A DNA stretch of 64,000 bases from an uncultured Treponema sp. (GTDB taxonomy: Bacteria > Spirochaetota > Spirochaetia > Treponematales > Treponemataceae). Below, one piece after another: positions 24,912 through 34,426 of this stretch (within the stretch, counting starts at the first letter, position 1; the number at the start of each line of letters is the position of its first letter). The notes under the pieces are model-generated. The model had not been told where the DNA came from. It did no database searches and saw only the letters and a list, made by a program, of their open reading frames with translations. Where the stretch lies: assembly GCA_947167345.1 (NCBI GenBank), contig CAMVHR010000002.1:1-64000 (forward strand), in the 5' to 3' direction. The translations under genes and the position numbers were made by a program.

Positions 24912-26978
24912 ATGACCAAACAGATGAGGGCTGCAGTAATTGTAACCATATTAATTTTAATCGTAATTACAAGTTTGTTTTCCATCAACAAGATTTCACG
25001 GGCATCATTCACGTCAAAAGCCCGTGAAGACATGAGACTTCATGCAAGCATCCGCACAGTAGAATTTGAAGCAAGCATGAACGAGCAGCTTACACTGGTA
25101 CGACAGATGGTAAAAACACCTTCTATTGTAAAATACCTGATGAATCCTGATGATCCGGCAATAAAAGAAGCTGCCTTTGTTGACTTCAGAGCCTATTCCG
25201 ACTCATTTCTGAGCAAATCCGTTTTCTGGACTAGCGACAAGAACCTTGAATTCTGGAGCGGCATGGAATATTCCTACACCGTAAAACCGGATGACCCGAA
25301 CGATTACTGGTACAACATGACCATGTACGAAACGGACGAGTACAACTTTAACATCAACTACAACGAAGCCCTAAACACCACCATGCTGTGGGTCAATGCC
25401 GTTGTCCGACATCAAGGAAAACCGATTGGAATAGTCGGAACGGGAATTCCCCTTCAGAATTTCATCGACACTATGTACAAAGGCCTCGACGACAAGGTAA
25501 CCATGTATCTGTACAATGACAAAGACGAAATCACAGGAGCCTTGGACTCAAATATCCTCAAAGACAAACTGAATATATTCGACAAATTCCCACACCTCAA
25601 GAACATTGACAGCAAGCCTGACAGCCTTACGTTTGAACGAACGGCAGACGGTGAATACATGCTTGCACCAATATCACTCGTAAAATGGCACATGGCATAT
25701 TACATTCCGTTTTCCATGAGCGAACGTATAAAATATGCCACAATCCCAACTCTCATTGGCATTGCCATAACCATTGTCATTATTCTTTTGATTATAGCAA
25801 TCGTTGGCATCGTAAACCAATTGCGCATACTGAAAGATGCTGTTGCAGAGCTGTCCAGCGGAAATGCAGATTTAACAAAGCGAGTTTCCATAAAGGGACG
25901 TTCGCTGTTCAAGGTGTTCGATGAGCTTGTCAATGAAGAAAACCACTTCATACAAAAGCTTCAGGGTATCATCGGTACAGTCAAGGACTCGGAAAAAAAG
26001 CTCATATCTGTAGGAAACGACATGTCTGCTTCCACAAGAAACACGGAAGAAGCCATTTCAGAAATCATTGGAAACATATCAAGTGTTCATACTCAGATAG
26101 AAAAGCAGTCTTCTAATGTACGACAGACGGCAGATGCTGTAACTGAAATCACAACAAACATAGGCTCTCTGGAACAGATGATTGGCAGTCAGACACAGGG
26201 TGTAAGCAGTGCATCCAGTGCCGTAGAAGAAATGATTGCGAATATTCGTAGCGTAAACACTGCTGTTGACAAAATGGCAAACAACTTTGCAACTCTGGAA
26301 GTCGAAGCTAAGGGTGGCCAGGACAAGCAGATGGCTGTAAATGAAAAGATAAGCCAGATTGAAGACAAGTCAAAAATGCTTCAGGAAGCAAACCTTGCAA
26401 TTGCAAACATCGCAGAACAGACAAACCTGCTTGCCATGAATGCTGCAATTGAAGCAGCCCACGCAGGAGAAGCTGGAAAGGGATTTGCTGTTGTTGCAGA
26501 CGAAATCAGAAAACTGTCCGAAACATCCAGCTCACAGTCAAAGACAATTGGAGAACAGCTCAAGAGCATTCAGGATTCTATTGGGGAAGTTGTTGATGCA
26601 TCGGTAGAATCAAGCAAGTCTTTCAACGCGGTATCAGATGAAATAGCACGCACAAACATGATTGTGCTTCAGATAAAGCAGTCCATGAAGGAACAGAACG
26701 AGGGCAGTAAGCAGGTCATAGACACCTTGCGCACCATGAACGAAAGCACAAGCAAAGTTTCGGAAGCAGCAAAAAAGATGACGGCAGGAAGCAAACTCAT
26801 CATGCAGAACATGAACGGACTTCAAGACGCAAGCAGCGACATGAAGGAAAGCATGGACGAAATGGCGCATGGAGCAAAACGAATTGACAGCAGCGGACAA
26901 GAGCTTTCCGATATTGCATCTAAAATGAAGGATTCAATCTCGGGCATTGAAACACAAATGGCCCAATTCACAGTATAA
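24912..26978 (+). CDS. Methyl-accepting chemotaxis protein with Cache sensor
   Basis: 688 residues: TM1 about 6-26, a large periplasmic Cache-type sensor about 28-275 ([37 protein letters not shown]), and TM2 about 277-300. A HAMP segment follows ([13 protein letters not shown]), then the signalling coiled coil. The kinase-control tip is intact near 495-540 ([36 protein letters not shown]). There is no C-terminal CheR-binding pentapeptide. AGGAG precedes the ATG. It senses a small periplasmic ligand and controls CheA. Its spacing to the second receptor suggests a tandem but separately terminated unit. Confidence 0.95.
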   Translation: MTKQMRAAVIVTILILIVITSLFSINKISRASFTSKAREDMRLHASIRTVEFEASMNEQLTLVRQMVKTPSIVKYLMNPDDPAIKEAAFVDFRAYSDSFLSKSVFWTSDKNLEFWSGMEYSYTVKPDDPNDYWYNMTMYETDEYNFNINYNEALNTTMLWVNAVVRHQGKPIGIVGTGIPLQNFIDTMYKGLDDKVTMYLYNDKDEITGALDSNILKDKLNIFDKFPHLKNIDSKPDSLTFERTADGEYMLAPISLVKWHMAYYIPFSMSERIKYATIPTLIGIAITIVIILLIIAIVGIVNQLRILKDAVAELSSGNADLTKRVSIKGRSLFKVFDELVNEENHFIQKLQGIIGTVKDSEKKLISVGNDMSASTRNTEEAISEIIGNISSVHTQIEKQSSNVRQTADAVTEITTNIGSLEQMIGSQTQGVSSASSAVEEMIANIRSVNTAVDKMANNFATLEVEAKGGQDKQMAVNEKISQIEDKSKMLQEANLAIANIAEQTNLLAMNAAIEAAHAGEAGKGFAVVADEIRKLSETSSSQSKTIGEQLKSIQDSIGEVVDASVESSKSFNAVSDEIARTNMIVLQIKQSMKEQNEGSKQVIDTLRTMNESTSKVSEAAKKMTAGSKLIMQNMNGLQDASSDMKESMDEMAHGAKRIDSSGQELSDIASKMKDSISGIETQMAQFTV

Positions 26979-26991
26979 ACAACATAAATTG

Positions 26992-27031
26992 AAAAGCCCC
27001 TGAACGCATTTGGTTTCAGGGCTTTTTTTTT
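26992..27031 (+). terminator. Terminator after the first chemoreceptor
   Basis: AAAGCCCCTGAA and TTCAGGGGCTTT form a 12-bp stem followed by T8. Confidence 0.95.
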
Positions 27032-27049
27032 ATCAGAAAGGAAGAGGAA

Positions 27050-28876
27050 ATGCATACATACATACATACATACAAGATTCGTTTCATTGTTTTTTTCGGT
27101 CTGTTCATTCTGTTTTCAGTAGGATTAATCAGTATCATTTCTAGCCGCAGCGTAAGGCACACGGGAGAATTCATCGCATCCCAAAGTGGGTTTCCTGTTT
27201 GCGCAAAAACATTGGAAGCAATAGATGCAGACAGCTTTGCCCAATTCTTGAAGAATCCGTCAGAAGATAACCCATATTACGAAGAGACCAGACTCAAGAT
27301 GCTAGAAATAAAGAAGACGGTAGGCTGCGAATACCTGTATACCATGGCCCCCACTGGCAAAGGAAAAATCTTTAAATATATTATTGACGGCAGTTGTGAT
27401 CCAAGTGACGAAGAGCATTTTTCTCCACTGGGAGCAGAGGAAGACATTTCCCATTACGGAAGTAAACCGTTCGAAGTAATGAAGAACGGAGGAGCAGCAA
27501 GCTCTGGCATCACGGATTTGGACGAATGGGGACAGCAGGTCAGCACATACGAAGCCATAAGGACATCGAAAGGTGAAATTGTCGGCTTTATCGGCTGTGA
27601 TTTTTCATTGACCTCTACAATGGACGAAATGAACAAAGAAACCTCCCTCATTGTCACAGCTGGTGTTATCTGTACAATACTAGGAATCCTACTCGTGTAC
27701 TTCTTTACGATGAGAATGTTCGGACAGATGAAGGTTGTTTCATCAGCAATGGCAGACATCTCCAGCGGCAATGCAAACCTCACCAAGAGAATTCCCGAAT
27801 CTGGAAAAAACGAAATCACTGCTCTTGCAAATAATTTTAACAATTTCTCTGAAAAACTCCAGAAAATCATCACCACGATGAAGACAGCAAAAGATTCACT
27901 CATTGCTGTCGGAGAAGACTTAAAATCGGGAACGAAAGGAACTACGGATTCCATTGCACAGATTACCGAAAACATCAGCAGAATGGAATACAACATTAAC
28001 CAGCAGAACGAAAGTGTCAATCAGACATCAGACTCTATAAACCAGATTCTTTCTACCGTACAACAGCTTGAAAAGCTTGTCAGCGTACAGGTCAAAGATG
28101 TTGCAGAAGCTTCCAGTGCGGTCGAGCAAATGATCGGTAGCATCAGCGAAGTAAACCGTTCCGTGGACAGAATGGCATCCCAATTCCAAACTCTTGCAAA
28201 CGATGCTGAAAGCGGAGCAAAAACCCAAAGCAAACTGAGTGGCCAAATTTCTGAAATCGAAAATCAATCAAAACTTTTGAACGAAGCAAACATTGCGATT
28301 GCAAGCATCGCAAGCCAGACAAATCTGCTTGCAATGAATGCTGCAATTGAAGCTGCCCACGCAGGAGAAGCAGGAAAGGGATTTGCCGTTGTTGCAGACG
28401 AAATCAGAAAGCTGTCCGAAACATCAAGCTCACAGTCAAAGACAATCGGTCAACAGCTCAAGAGCATTCAGAACACGATAGCATCGGTAGTAACCGCAAC
28501 CCAGAACGGAGTTCAAGGATACGTAAACCTTGCACACAAAGTAAACGAAACTGACGAACTCGTTCAACAGATAAAGGCAGCAATGGCAGAACAGCAGACA
28601 GGTTCCGTTCAGATTACGAATTCACTGAAGGGTATGAACGACAGCACTATAGAAGTTCAGAAAGCATCCAAGGAAATGGCTGAGGAAAGCAAGTTAATTG
28701 TTGAAGGAGTGAATAACTTGCAGGAGGAAACAACCTTGATGAAAAAGGGAATGCTTGAAATGTCTGAAACAACAAAAAAAATAAATGAAACAGGAAGAAG
28801 CCTTACCGAAATTTCCAACGTAATGAAAAAATCCATTGAAGACATAGGAATTCAGGTAGATCAGTTTACAGTGTAA
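27050..28876 (+). CDS. Methyl-accepting chemotaxis protein, SSR-controlled start
   Basis: 608 residues: TM1 about 9-29, periplasmic sensor about 30-198 ([40 protein letters not shown]), TM2 about 200-222 and HAMP ([13 protein letters not shown]). The signalling domain has the intact tip near 415-460 ([27 protein letters not shown]). GGAAGAGGA precedes the ATG. Codons 2-8 are made of CATA repeats, so gain or loss of one unit shifts the frame directly after the start. The signalling half is nearly the same as that of the preceding receptor. The sensor halves differ, so the ligands differ. Confidence 0.95.
   Translation: MHTYIHTYKIRFIVFFGLFILFSVGLISIISSRSVRHTGEFIASQSGFPVCAKTLEAIDADSFAQFLKNPSEDNPYYEETRLKMLEIKKTVGCEYLYTMAPTGKGKIFKYIIDGSCDPSDEEHFSPLGAEEDISHYGSKPFEVMKNGGAASSGITDLDEWGQQVSTYEAIRTSKGEIVGFIGCDFSLTSTMDEMNKETSLIVTAGVICTILGILLVYFFTMRMFGQMKVVSSAMADISSGNANLTKRIPESGKNEITALANNFNNFSEKLQKIITTMKTAKDSLIAVGEDLKSGTKGTTDSIAQITENISRMEYNINQQNESVNQTSDSINQILSTVQQLEKLVSVQVKDVAEASSAVEQMIGSISEVNRSVDRMASQFQTLANDAESGAKTQSKLSGQISEIENQSKLLNEANIAIASIASQTNLLAMNAAIEAAHAGEAGKGFAVVADEIRKLSETSSSQSKTIGQQLKSIQNTIASVVTATQNGVQGYVNLAHKVNETDELVQQIKAAMAEQQTGSVQITNSLKGMNDSTIEVQKASKEMAEESKLIVEGVNNLQEETTLMKKGMLEMSETTKKINETGRSLTEISNVMKKSIEDIGIQVDQFTV
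27053..27074. repeat. (CATA)5.5 repeat right after a start codon
   Basis: Five and a half CATA units directly follow the ATG of the second chemoreceptor. A 4-base unit is not a multiple of three, so slippage would toggle the reading frame. Confidence 0.95.
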
Positions 28877-28879
28877 AAT

Positions 28880-29029
28880 TTAAGCTTTTGCAGCATCAGT
28901 ACTACCGTGCTTGATGCTGTACATGCGTTTGTCTGCTACCGAAATGAAATTCTTCAGCGTCTTGTATTCGCGCTGATAGCGTGCAAAGCCCACGCTGATT
29001 GAAAGGGTATACGGAAGATTATGCTCCTT
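28880..29029 (-). pseudogene. GGDEF-domain C-terminal fragment
   Basis: Minus-strand residues KEHNLPYTLSISVGFARYQ followed by LKNFISVADKRMY are the last 50 residues of a diguanylate cyclase. They parallel the end of the intact cyclase at 20.6 kb (VTVSIGFERYKPEY, AAADKKMY). Everything upstream, including the GGDEF loop, is replaced at about 29028 by the ttcA fragment on the other strand. It is a remnant of a recombination event. Confidence 0.85.
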
Positions 29030-29414
29030 TACCGCCATGCATGTCCAGACGGAAATAACGCCGCCGCTCAACAAAGAACTTTCTGCACTGGGACATCACC
29101 TCGATGACATTCTTGAAACGCTGCTTATGAACATGATTGGAAAAGGACAGCTTGCCACCATGGCTCCACGCATGCAGTACAAGAATTATCCGCTCACCGT
29201 CATACGCCCCTTGTGCTATGCAGATGTTGATTCAATCATAGACCACGCAGAAACGAGCGGCTTTAAAAGTTCCACCTGCACATGTACGTATCAGGACAAC
29301 TCCGGCAGAAAGGATGCACGGGGCAAACTGGACGTACTGACAGACGGTGACCCTCTGAAAAAAAAGCGGATGCTCGCCGCCCTCAAGAACATCTATCCTG
29401 AATACCTGCCGTAA
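29028..29414 (+). pseudogene. Partial second ttcA copy with internal deletion
   Basis: It matches the intact ttcA almost codon for codon from FTAMHVQTEITPPLNKELSAL to the C-terminus. The first third, with the PP-loop, is missing. A deletion also joins SAL directly to GHHLDDILE, removing the segment with the CWWCSC cysteines. Without ATP loop and cysteines it cannot thiolate tRNA. The reading frame downstream of the deletion is still open, so the loss is recent or the copy is maintained by conversion. Confidence 0.92.
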
Positions 29415-29550
29415 GACGGTTCATATGATTACAGGATAAACAAGGTCATGCATTACCTTAAAAAGGAAATGATGAATGCTAGCCCCCCTCCTTGCACACT
29501 GCAAAAACCTTTTATTCATGCAGTTTTTTGCAAAGTTGAAGCACTTTCCG

Positions 29551-29579
29551 TTGACGGTAAAACATTTTAAAGATATACT
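29551..29579 (+). promoter_or_regulatory. Strong sigma-70-type promoter of ppdK
   Basis: TTGACG and TATACT are separated by 17 bases. The leader of about 25-30 bases contains an ATATATATAT run and GGAGG before the ATG. Confidence 0.8.
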
Positions 29580-29609
29580 GACTTCTACATATATATATGG
29601 AGGACATTA

Positions 29610-32438
29610 ATGGCTAAGACCAAATATGTTTATTACTTTGGTGATGGCGACGCAGAAGGCGATGAAACAATGCGTCCATTACTCGGCGGAAAAGGAGCCA
29701 ACCTTGCACAGATGGCAAAGAAACCTTTGAGTTTACCTGTTCCTTCAGGATTTACAATTTCTATCGACGTTTGTCAGGAATACTACAAGCTCGGCAAGAA
29801 ATATCCTGCAGGTCTTGATGCAGAGGTAGCAAAGTACCTTGCAAAGCTTGAAAAATCAATGGGTAAAAAACTCGGCGACGAAAAGGATCCTCTCCTTGTT
29901 TCAGTTCGTTCAGGTGCTGCCGAATCTATGCCAGGTATGATGGATACAATCCTCAACCTTGGTCTTAACGACAAATCAGTTCTTGGTCTTGCAAACAAGA
30001 CAAACAACCCACGTTTCGCATGGGACGCATACCGCCGCTTCATTCAGATGTACGGTAACGTTGCAATGGGTGTTGATCATGACAAATTTGAAGAAATCAT
30101 TGCAGAAGTAAAGTCACACCGTGGAATCAAGGAAGATACTGAACTCACAGCAGAAGAGCTTCAGGAAATCGTAACTAAGTACAAGGCAATGTACAAGGAA
30201 GAAAAGGGTGAACCTTTCCCTCAGGATCCACAGAAGCAGATGTGGGGTGCTATCGGTGCCGTATTCGGTTCTTGGATGAACCCACGTGCTATCACATACC
30301 GCAAGCTCAACAACATTGATGAAAGAGTAATCAAGGGCACAGCCGTAACTGTTATGGCAATGGTATTCGGTAACATGGGTGATACATCTGGAACTGGTGT
30401 TGCATTCAGCCGTGACCCTTCAACTGGTGAAAACCACTTTATGGCAGAGTACCTCATCAATGCACAGGGTGAGGATGTTGTTGCTGGTATCCGTACTCCA
30501 ATGGATATTTCTGCACTTGAAAAGCAGCAGCCAAAAATCTTTGCTGAAATCACAAAGATCCGCAACCGTCTTGAAAAGCACTATCGCGACATGCAGGATA
30601 TGGAGTTTACTGTTCAGGAAGGAAAGCTCTACATGCTCCAGTGCCGCAACGGTAAGCGCACAGGTGCAGCAGCTGTTAAGATGGCTGTTGACATGGTTGA
30701 AGAAAAGCTCATTAAGAAGGAAGAAGCTCTTTTGCGCGTAAAGCCAGATCAGCTTGATCAGCTCCTTCACCCACAGTTTGAGGCAAAGGCTCTTAAGTCT
30801 GCAACTCCAATAGCAGAAGCATTGAACGCTTCTCCTGGAGCTGGTTGTGGTCAGATTGTATTCACGGCAGAAGAAGCTGTTGAATGGAGCAAGGCTGGCA
30901 AGAAGGTAATGCTTGTTCGTAAGGAAACATCTCCTGATGACATTGAAGGAATGTATGTTGCAGAAGGTATCCTTACTTCAACAGGTGGACGTACTTCACA
31001 CGCAGCTGTTGTTGCTCGTGGTATGGGTACACCTTGTGTTTGTGGTTGTGCTGCTGTTGTATTCACAGGAAAAGACGAAGTTACTATTGGCGGAAAGAAG
31101 TTCGTTAAGGGCGATGTAATTTCTATCGATGGTTCAACAGGTAGAGTATACGGTGAAGAAATTCCTGTAACTCCAGCTTCTGTTTCTGGTGATCTTGAAA
31201 CATTCCTCGGTTGGGCAGATGAAGTTCGCGCCGCTTCTAAGCGCGTAACAGCTTCTGGCAAGAAAGTAAACGGCTTTGAAGTTCTTGCTAACGCAGAACA
31301 GAACGAAGCTCCTCAGGCATTCCGCTTTGGTGCAGCAGGTATTGGTCTTTGCCGCACAGAGCACATGTTCTTTGAAGAGCCAAAGCTTTCTTCATTCCAG
31401 AAGATGATTCTTTCTGAAAACACAGAAGAACGCAAAGAGAACCTCAAGAAGATTCTTCCTCTCCAGAAGGATGACTTCTTTGGAATCATCAAGACAATGG
31501 AAGGACGCCCTGTAACAATTCGTCTTCTTGATCCTCCTCTTAACGAATTCATTCAGGCTGCAACAAAAGAAGAAGCACAGGCTCTTGCAAACAAACTTGG
31601 TTATGATGTAGAAAAGATTCAGGCTAAGTACGCAGAGTTGAATGAGCATAACCCAATGCTCGGACACCGCGGATGCCGTCTTGCAATTACATATCCAGAA
31701 ATCTACGAAATGCAGGTTGAAGCTATTGCTCTTGCAACAGCTGAAGCTGAAAAGAAGGGACTTAAGCACGATGTTCGCATCATGATCCCTAACGTAACAG
31801 CATTCGCAGAACTTAAGCAGATTCGTGAACAGGCAGAAGCTGTTATTGCTGATGTAAATGAAAAGAAGGGTACAAACCTCAAGTTCCAGATTGGTTCTAT
31901 GATTGAGTTCCCACGTGCAGCTGCAACAGCTGACAAGATTGCAGAATATGCAGACTTCTTCTCATTTGGTACAAACGACCTTACACAGACAACATTCGGA
32001 TTTAGCCGTGACGACTATTCTAAGTTCATCGATTCTTACCTTGACCAGAAGGTTCTCTTCACTGATCCATTCAAGACTCTTGATGAAGACGGTGTTGGTG
32101 TAATGATTGGTCTTGCAGAGGAAAAGGGACGTTCTGTAAAGAACAACCTGCACCTCGGAATCTGTGGTGAGCACGGTGGAGATCCTGCTTCTATCGAATT
32201 GTGCTACAAGCTCGGCTTGAACTACGTTTCTTGTTCTCCATTCCGTGTACCAGCAGCACGTCTCGCTGGTGCTCAGGCTGTAATCAAGGCTAACGCAGCA
32301 GCTAAAAAGGCCGCAGCTCCAAAGGCTGAGTCAAAGGCAAAGACTTCTTCATCAAAGAAGGCTTCTAGCAAGACTTCAGCAAAAAAAACAACTGCAAAGT
32401 CTACAGCTAAAAAGACAACAAAAAAGTCTAAGAAATAA
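29610..32438 (+). CDS. ppdK: Pyruvate phosphate dikinase with lysine-rich tail
   Basis: It interconverts pyruvate, ATP and Pi with PEP, AMP and PPi; in anaerobes it supports PPi-linked glycolysis. The N-terminal nucleotide domain (LLGGKGANLAQM), the phospho-histidine swivel domain (GGRTSHAAVVARGMGTPCVCG) and the C-terminal PEP domain (GLCRTEHMFFE, SFGTNDLTQTTFGFSRDD, GICGEHGGDP) are complete. After the normal end of about residue 893 it adds about 48 residues of Ala/Lys/Ser/Thr only, resembling histone H1 or HU tails. Codon use is strongly biased, as expected for high expression. Flanked by its own promoter and terminator. Confidence 0.97.
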   Translation: MAKTKYVYYFGDGDAEGDETMRPLLGGKGANLAQMAKKPLSLPVPSGFTISIDVCQEYYKLGKKYPAGLDAEVAKYLAKLEKSMGKKLGDEKDPLLVSVRSGAAESMPGMMDTILNLGLNDKSVLGLANKTNNPRFAWDAYRRFIQMYGNVAMGVDHDKFEEIIAEVKSHRGIKEDTELTAEELQEIVTKYKAMYKEEKGEPFPQDPQKQMWGAIGAVFGSWMNPRAITYRKLNNIDERVIKGTAVTVMAMVFGNMGDTSGTGVAFSRDPSTGENHFMAEYLINAQGEDVVAGIRTPMDISALEKQQPKIFAEITKIRNRLEKHYRDMQDMEFTVQEGKLYMLQCRNGKRTGAAAVKMAVDMVEEKLIKKEEALLRVKPDQLDQLLHPQFEAKALKSATPIAEALNASPGAGCGQIVFTAEEAVEWSKAGKKVMLVRKETSPDDIEGMYVAEGILTSTGGRTSHAAVVARGMGTPCVCGCAAVVFTGKDEVTIGGKKFVKGDVISIDGSTGRVYGEEIPVTPASVSGDLETFLGWADEVRAASKRVTASGKKVNGFEVLANAEQNEAPQAFRFGAAGIGLCRTEHMFFEEPKLSSFQKMILSENTEERKENLKKILPLQKDDFFGIIKTMEGRPVTIRLLDPPLNEFIQAATKEEAQALANKLGYDVEKIQAKYAELNEHNPMLGHRGCRLAITYPEIYEMQVEAIALATAEAEKKGLKHDVRIMIPNVTAFAELKQIREQAEAVIADVNEKKGTNLKFQIGSMIEFPRAAATADKIAEYADFFSFGTNDLTQTTFGFSRDDYSKFIDSYLDQKVLFTDPFKTLDEDGVGVMIGLAEEKGRSVKNNLHLGICGEHGGDPASIELCYKLGLNYVSCSPFRVPAARLAGAQAVIKANAAAKKAAAPKAESKAKTSSSKKASSKTSAKKTTAKSTAKKTTKKSKK

Positions 32439-32468
32439 GATAAGCTTTTAAAGACTTTTTGAATTAAC

Positions 32469-32514
32469 GGGCTGCCTGCGATGAAGAATGATTCAAAGCA
32501 GGCAGCCTTTTTTT
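32469..32514 (+). terminator. Terminator after ppdK
   Basis: GGCTGCCTGC and GCAGGCAGCC form a 10-bp GC-rich stem followed by T7. Confidence 0.95.
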
Positions 32515-32537
32515 GTCTTTTGCAAGAAAGATGAAAG

Positions 32538-32546
32538 TGATATACT
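32538..32546 (+). promoter_or_regulatory. Extended -10 of the PHP phosphatase gene
   Basis: TGA-TATACT ends 6 bases before the ATG at 32553 with no Shine-Dalgarno between, predicting a leaderless message. Confidence 0.55.
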
Positions 32547-32552
32547 GCTTTC

Positions 32553-33344
32553 ATGAACAAAATATCTAATTACCATACTCATACACATCTTTGCAAGCAC
32601 GCTACTGGTAATCCTTCGGACTATGCAGCACAGGCGGCAAAAGAAGGTTGCCTTGAACTTGGCATAAGCGACCATTGTCCGTATCCTGACACATTTGAAG
32701 ATACTTGGCCACATGTCAGGATGTCTGTAGATGAAGTTGAAGAATACATTGCCATGGTGGATGCCGTAAAGGAATCCTCTCCTTTTCCTGTATATCAAGG
32801 CTTTGAATGTGAATATGATGCCAGATACAAAGGCTGGTATGCCGATGAACTCAAAGGCAAATATGGAGCTGAATATCTAGTGCTCGGTTCTCACTGGGTA
32901 ACGGACGGCTCAAGCCATGTTTATTGTCCTGAAATAACTGAATCATCTCTTTTAAATCGTTACATAGACCAGACAATAGACGGAATGCGCAGCGGCATTT
33001 TTGCCTTCCTTGCCCACCCCGATTTGTTCATGAAAGGCTGGATTGAATGGGATGCTCAGGCAAAAAGCTGTCTTTCTGCAATTCTAGATGCTGCTGTTGA
33101 TCTGAACATGCCGATTGAAATAAACGGTCTTGGCATTTCGCGTAGTCCTAATAATACGAGTCATGGAATGCGATATCAGTATCCGTATGTAGAATTCTGG
33201 GAGATGGTTGCACAGACAAAAGTTCGTGTCATCTGCAATTCTGACGCACATAGTCCAGAAGACGTAATCATGAATGCCTGGAAATCAAGGGATTTTGCCG
33301 GAAGATTTGGAATTACACCAATAGACAAGCTGGACATAAATTAA
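32553..33344 (+). CDS. PHP-family histidinol-phosphatase-like enzyme
   Basis: 263 residues with the four PHP metal motifs in order: YHTHTHLCKHA (start), GISDHCPYP, FLAHPDLF and CNSDAHSPEDV. The length and the LGSHWV segment fit the HisJ/HisK-type histidinol phosphatases of the PHP superfamily, which complete the penultimate step of histidine synthesis using metal ions. hisB lies 30 kb away in this window, so the pathway is present but dispersed. Another phosphoesterase substrate cannot be excluded. Confidence 0.85.
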   Translation: MNKISNYHTHTHLCKHATGNPSDYAAQAAKEGCLELGISDHCPYPDTFEDTWPHVRMSVDEVEEYIAMVDAVKESSPFPVYQGFECEYDARYKGWYADELKGKYGAEYLVLGSHWVTDGSSHVYCPEITESSLLNRYIDQTIDGMRSGIFAFLAHPDLFMKGWIEWDAQAKSCLSAILDAAVDLNMPIEINGLGISRSPNNTSHGMRYQYPYVEFWEMVAQTKVRVICNSDAHSPEDVIMNAWKSRDFAGRFGITPIDKLDIN

Positions 33345-33404
33345 ATTTGCTTTTTGATAATTCTTGATTTATAATTTAAGGGCGATAAAAAGAGAGGTTA
33401 AATT

Positions 33405-34367
33405 TTGAACGATATTGAAAAACTGTTTCAACATGATAGTGATTTAATTACTCCGCCTTCTGCAGCAGAAGAGATGAATTTTACTAGCGAAAATCCACAG
33501 ATAATTCCGAATGCAGAATACTTTGAGAAGTACCTTGCAAACTGTTACAACGAAATCCTCACATCAGAAGAGTTTGACATTAATCAAACTTCTGAAAGTT
33601 CTGGTTCCCTTGAATTCCGCAAGGCGCTGGCAACCTTCATGCAACGCTTTCATGGCATTGATGCAAATCCTGACCGAATTGTTGTCGGTGCAGGCATTCA
33701 GAGCCTTCTTACACGCATATTGAGACAGGCAAGCATTGTGCATCCTGAAGGCACGAATAATCAGGATGGGCTTCTTTCTCGTGCGGAGCAGATTGCAAGC
33801 GGTGTGCGTCCTATGGTTGTCTTTGGCGAAGACGAAGATGATCAGGTGCGCAAGCTCTTTATTAACACAAAGATAAAGATAAAGGATATTCCTGTAGACA
33901 AACAGCTAGTTAGTTATGATTCTCTGCTTTCGTCCGGGGCAACTCTGCTGTACATTACGCCGAAGGAAACATGCGGTGTTTCAGAAGAAATTCTTAACGA
34001 GCGCAGACATGAATTCCTGTCATGGGCAAAGGCCATGCCTTACCGTTTTATCATTGAATATGACTGTACAAAGAAAATTACAACGAAGACACCTTCCTTT
34101 AAGAAGGAAGACACAAACGACAATGTAATTTACTTGAATTCGTTTTCTTCACTGCTGTGCAAGGGAATTAGTGCCTCATGGGCATTGCTTCCTGAAAAGC
34201 TGTACAATGAATACACTGAAATGTACAAGAATTTTCCGTGTCCTCTTTCATATTTGGAACAGGCTGCTCTTACGATGTTCATGGAAAAACGATACTTGGA
34301 TAACTATCTTGAAACAATACAGCCATCTTTAGCAGAAGAAGAACAGGAAGATGAGCTTGCTTTCTAA
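33405..34367 (+). CDS. Fold-type I aminotransferase-like protein lacking the PLP lysine
   Basis: 320 residues resembling the aminotransferase half of MocR/GntR regulators: SSGSLEFRKALATFMQRFHGIDANPDRIVVGAGIQSLL and a C-terminal IYLNSFSSLLCKG. In the family the last motif reads SFSK and the Lys forms the PLP Schiff base. Here Ser249 replaces it and the following Arg and Gly are also lost. There is no N-terminal winged helix. The start is TTG with GAGAGG about 7 bases upstream. The C-terminus ends in an acidic tail. It is probably a pseudoenzyme with a regulatory or scaffold role; inactivity is an inference. Confidence 0.75.
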   Translation: MNDIEKLFQHDSDLITPPSAAEEMNFTSENPQIIPNAEYFEKYLANCYNEILTSEEFDINQTSESSGSLEFRKALATFMQRFHGIDANPDRIVVGAGIQSLLTRILRQASIVHPEGTNNQDGLLSRAEQIASGVRPMVVFGEDEDDQVRKLFINTKIKIKDIPVDKQLVSYDSLLSSGATLLYITPKETCGVSEEILNERRHEFLSWAKAMPYRFIIEYDCTKKITTKTPSFKKEDTNDNVIYLNSFSSLLCKGISASWALLPEKLYNEYTEMYKNFPCPLSYLEQAALTMFMEKRYLDNYLETIQPSLAEEEQEDELAF

Positions 34368-34391
34368 CAGGCTTTGTTGTTGAAATAAAAA

Positions 34392-34426
34392 TGGCTGTCC
34401 AGATATTTGGGCAGCCTTTTTTATTA
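34392..34426 (+). terminator. Terminator after the aminotransferase-like gene
   Basis: GGCTGTCC and GGGCAGCC pair as an 8-bp stem with one G-T, followed by T6. It reaches the stop of the convergent arginase gene. Confidence 0.85.

Noticed and set aside
27454-28020. Antisense ORF of 188 residues across the second chemoreceptor
   Set aside because: It is the mirror of a highly structured coding sequence; no start signal and no family, while the sense frame has full domain content.
29580-29600. ATATATATAT run before ppdK as a phase-variation tract
   Set aside because: Only five AT units outside the coding region and downstream of the -10, so slippage would have little effect.
30851-31261. Antisense ORF of 136 residues inside ppdK
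   Set aside because: It arises from strong codon bias of ppdK; low-complexity composition and no initiation signal.
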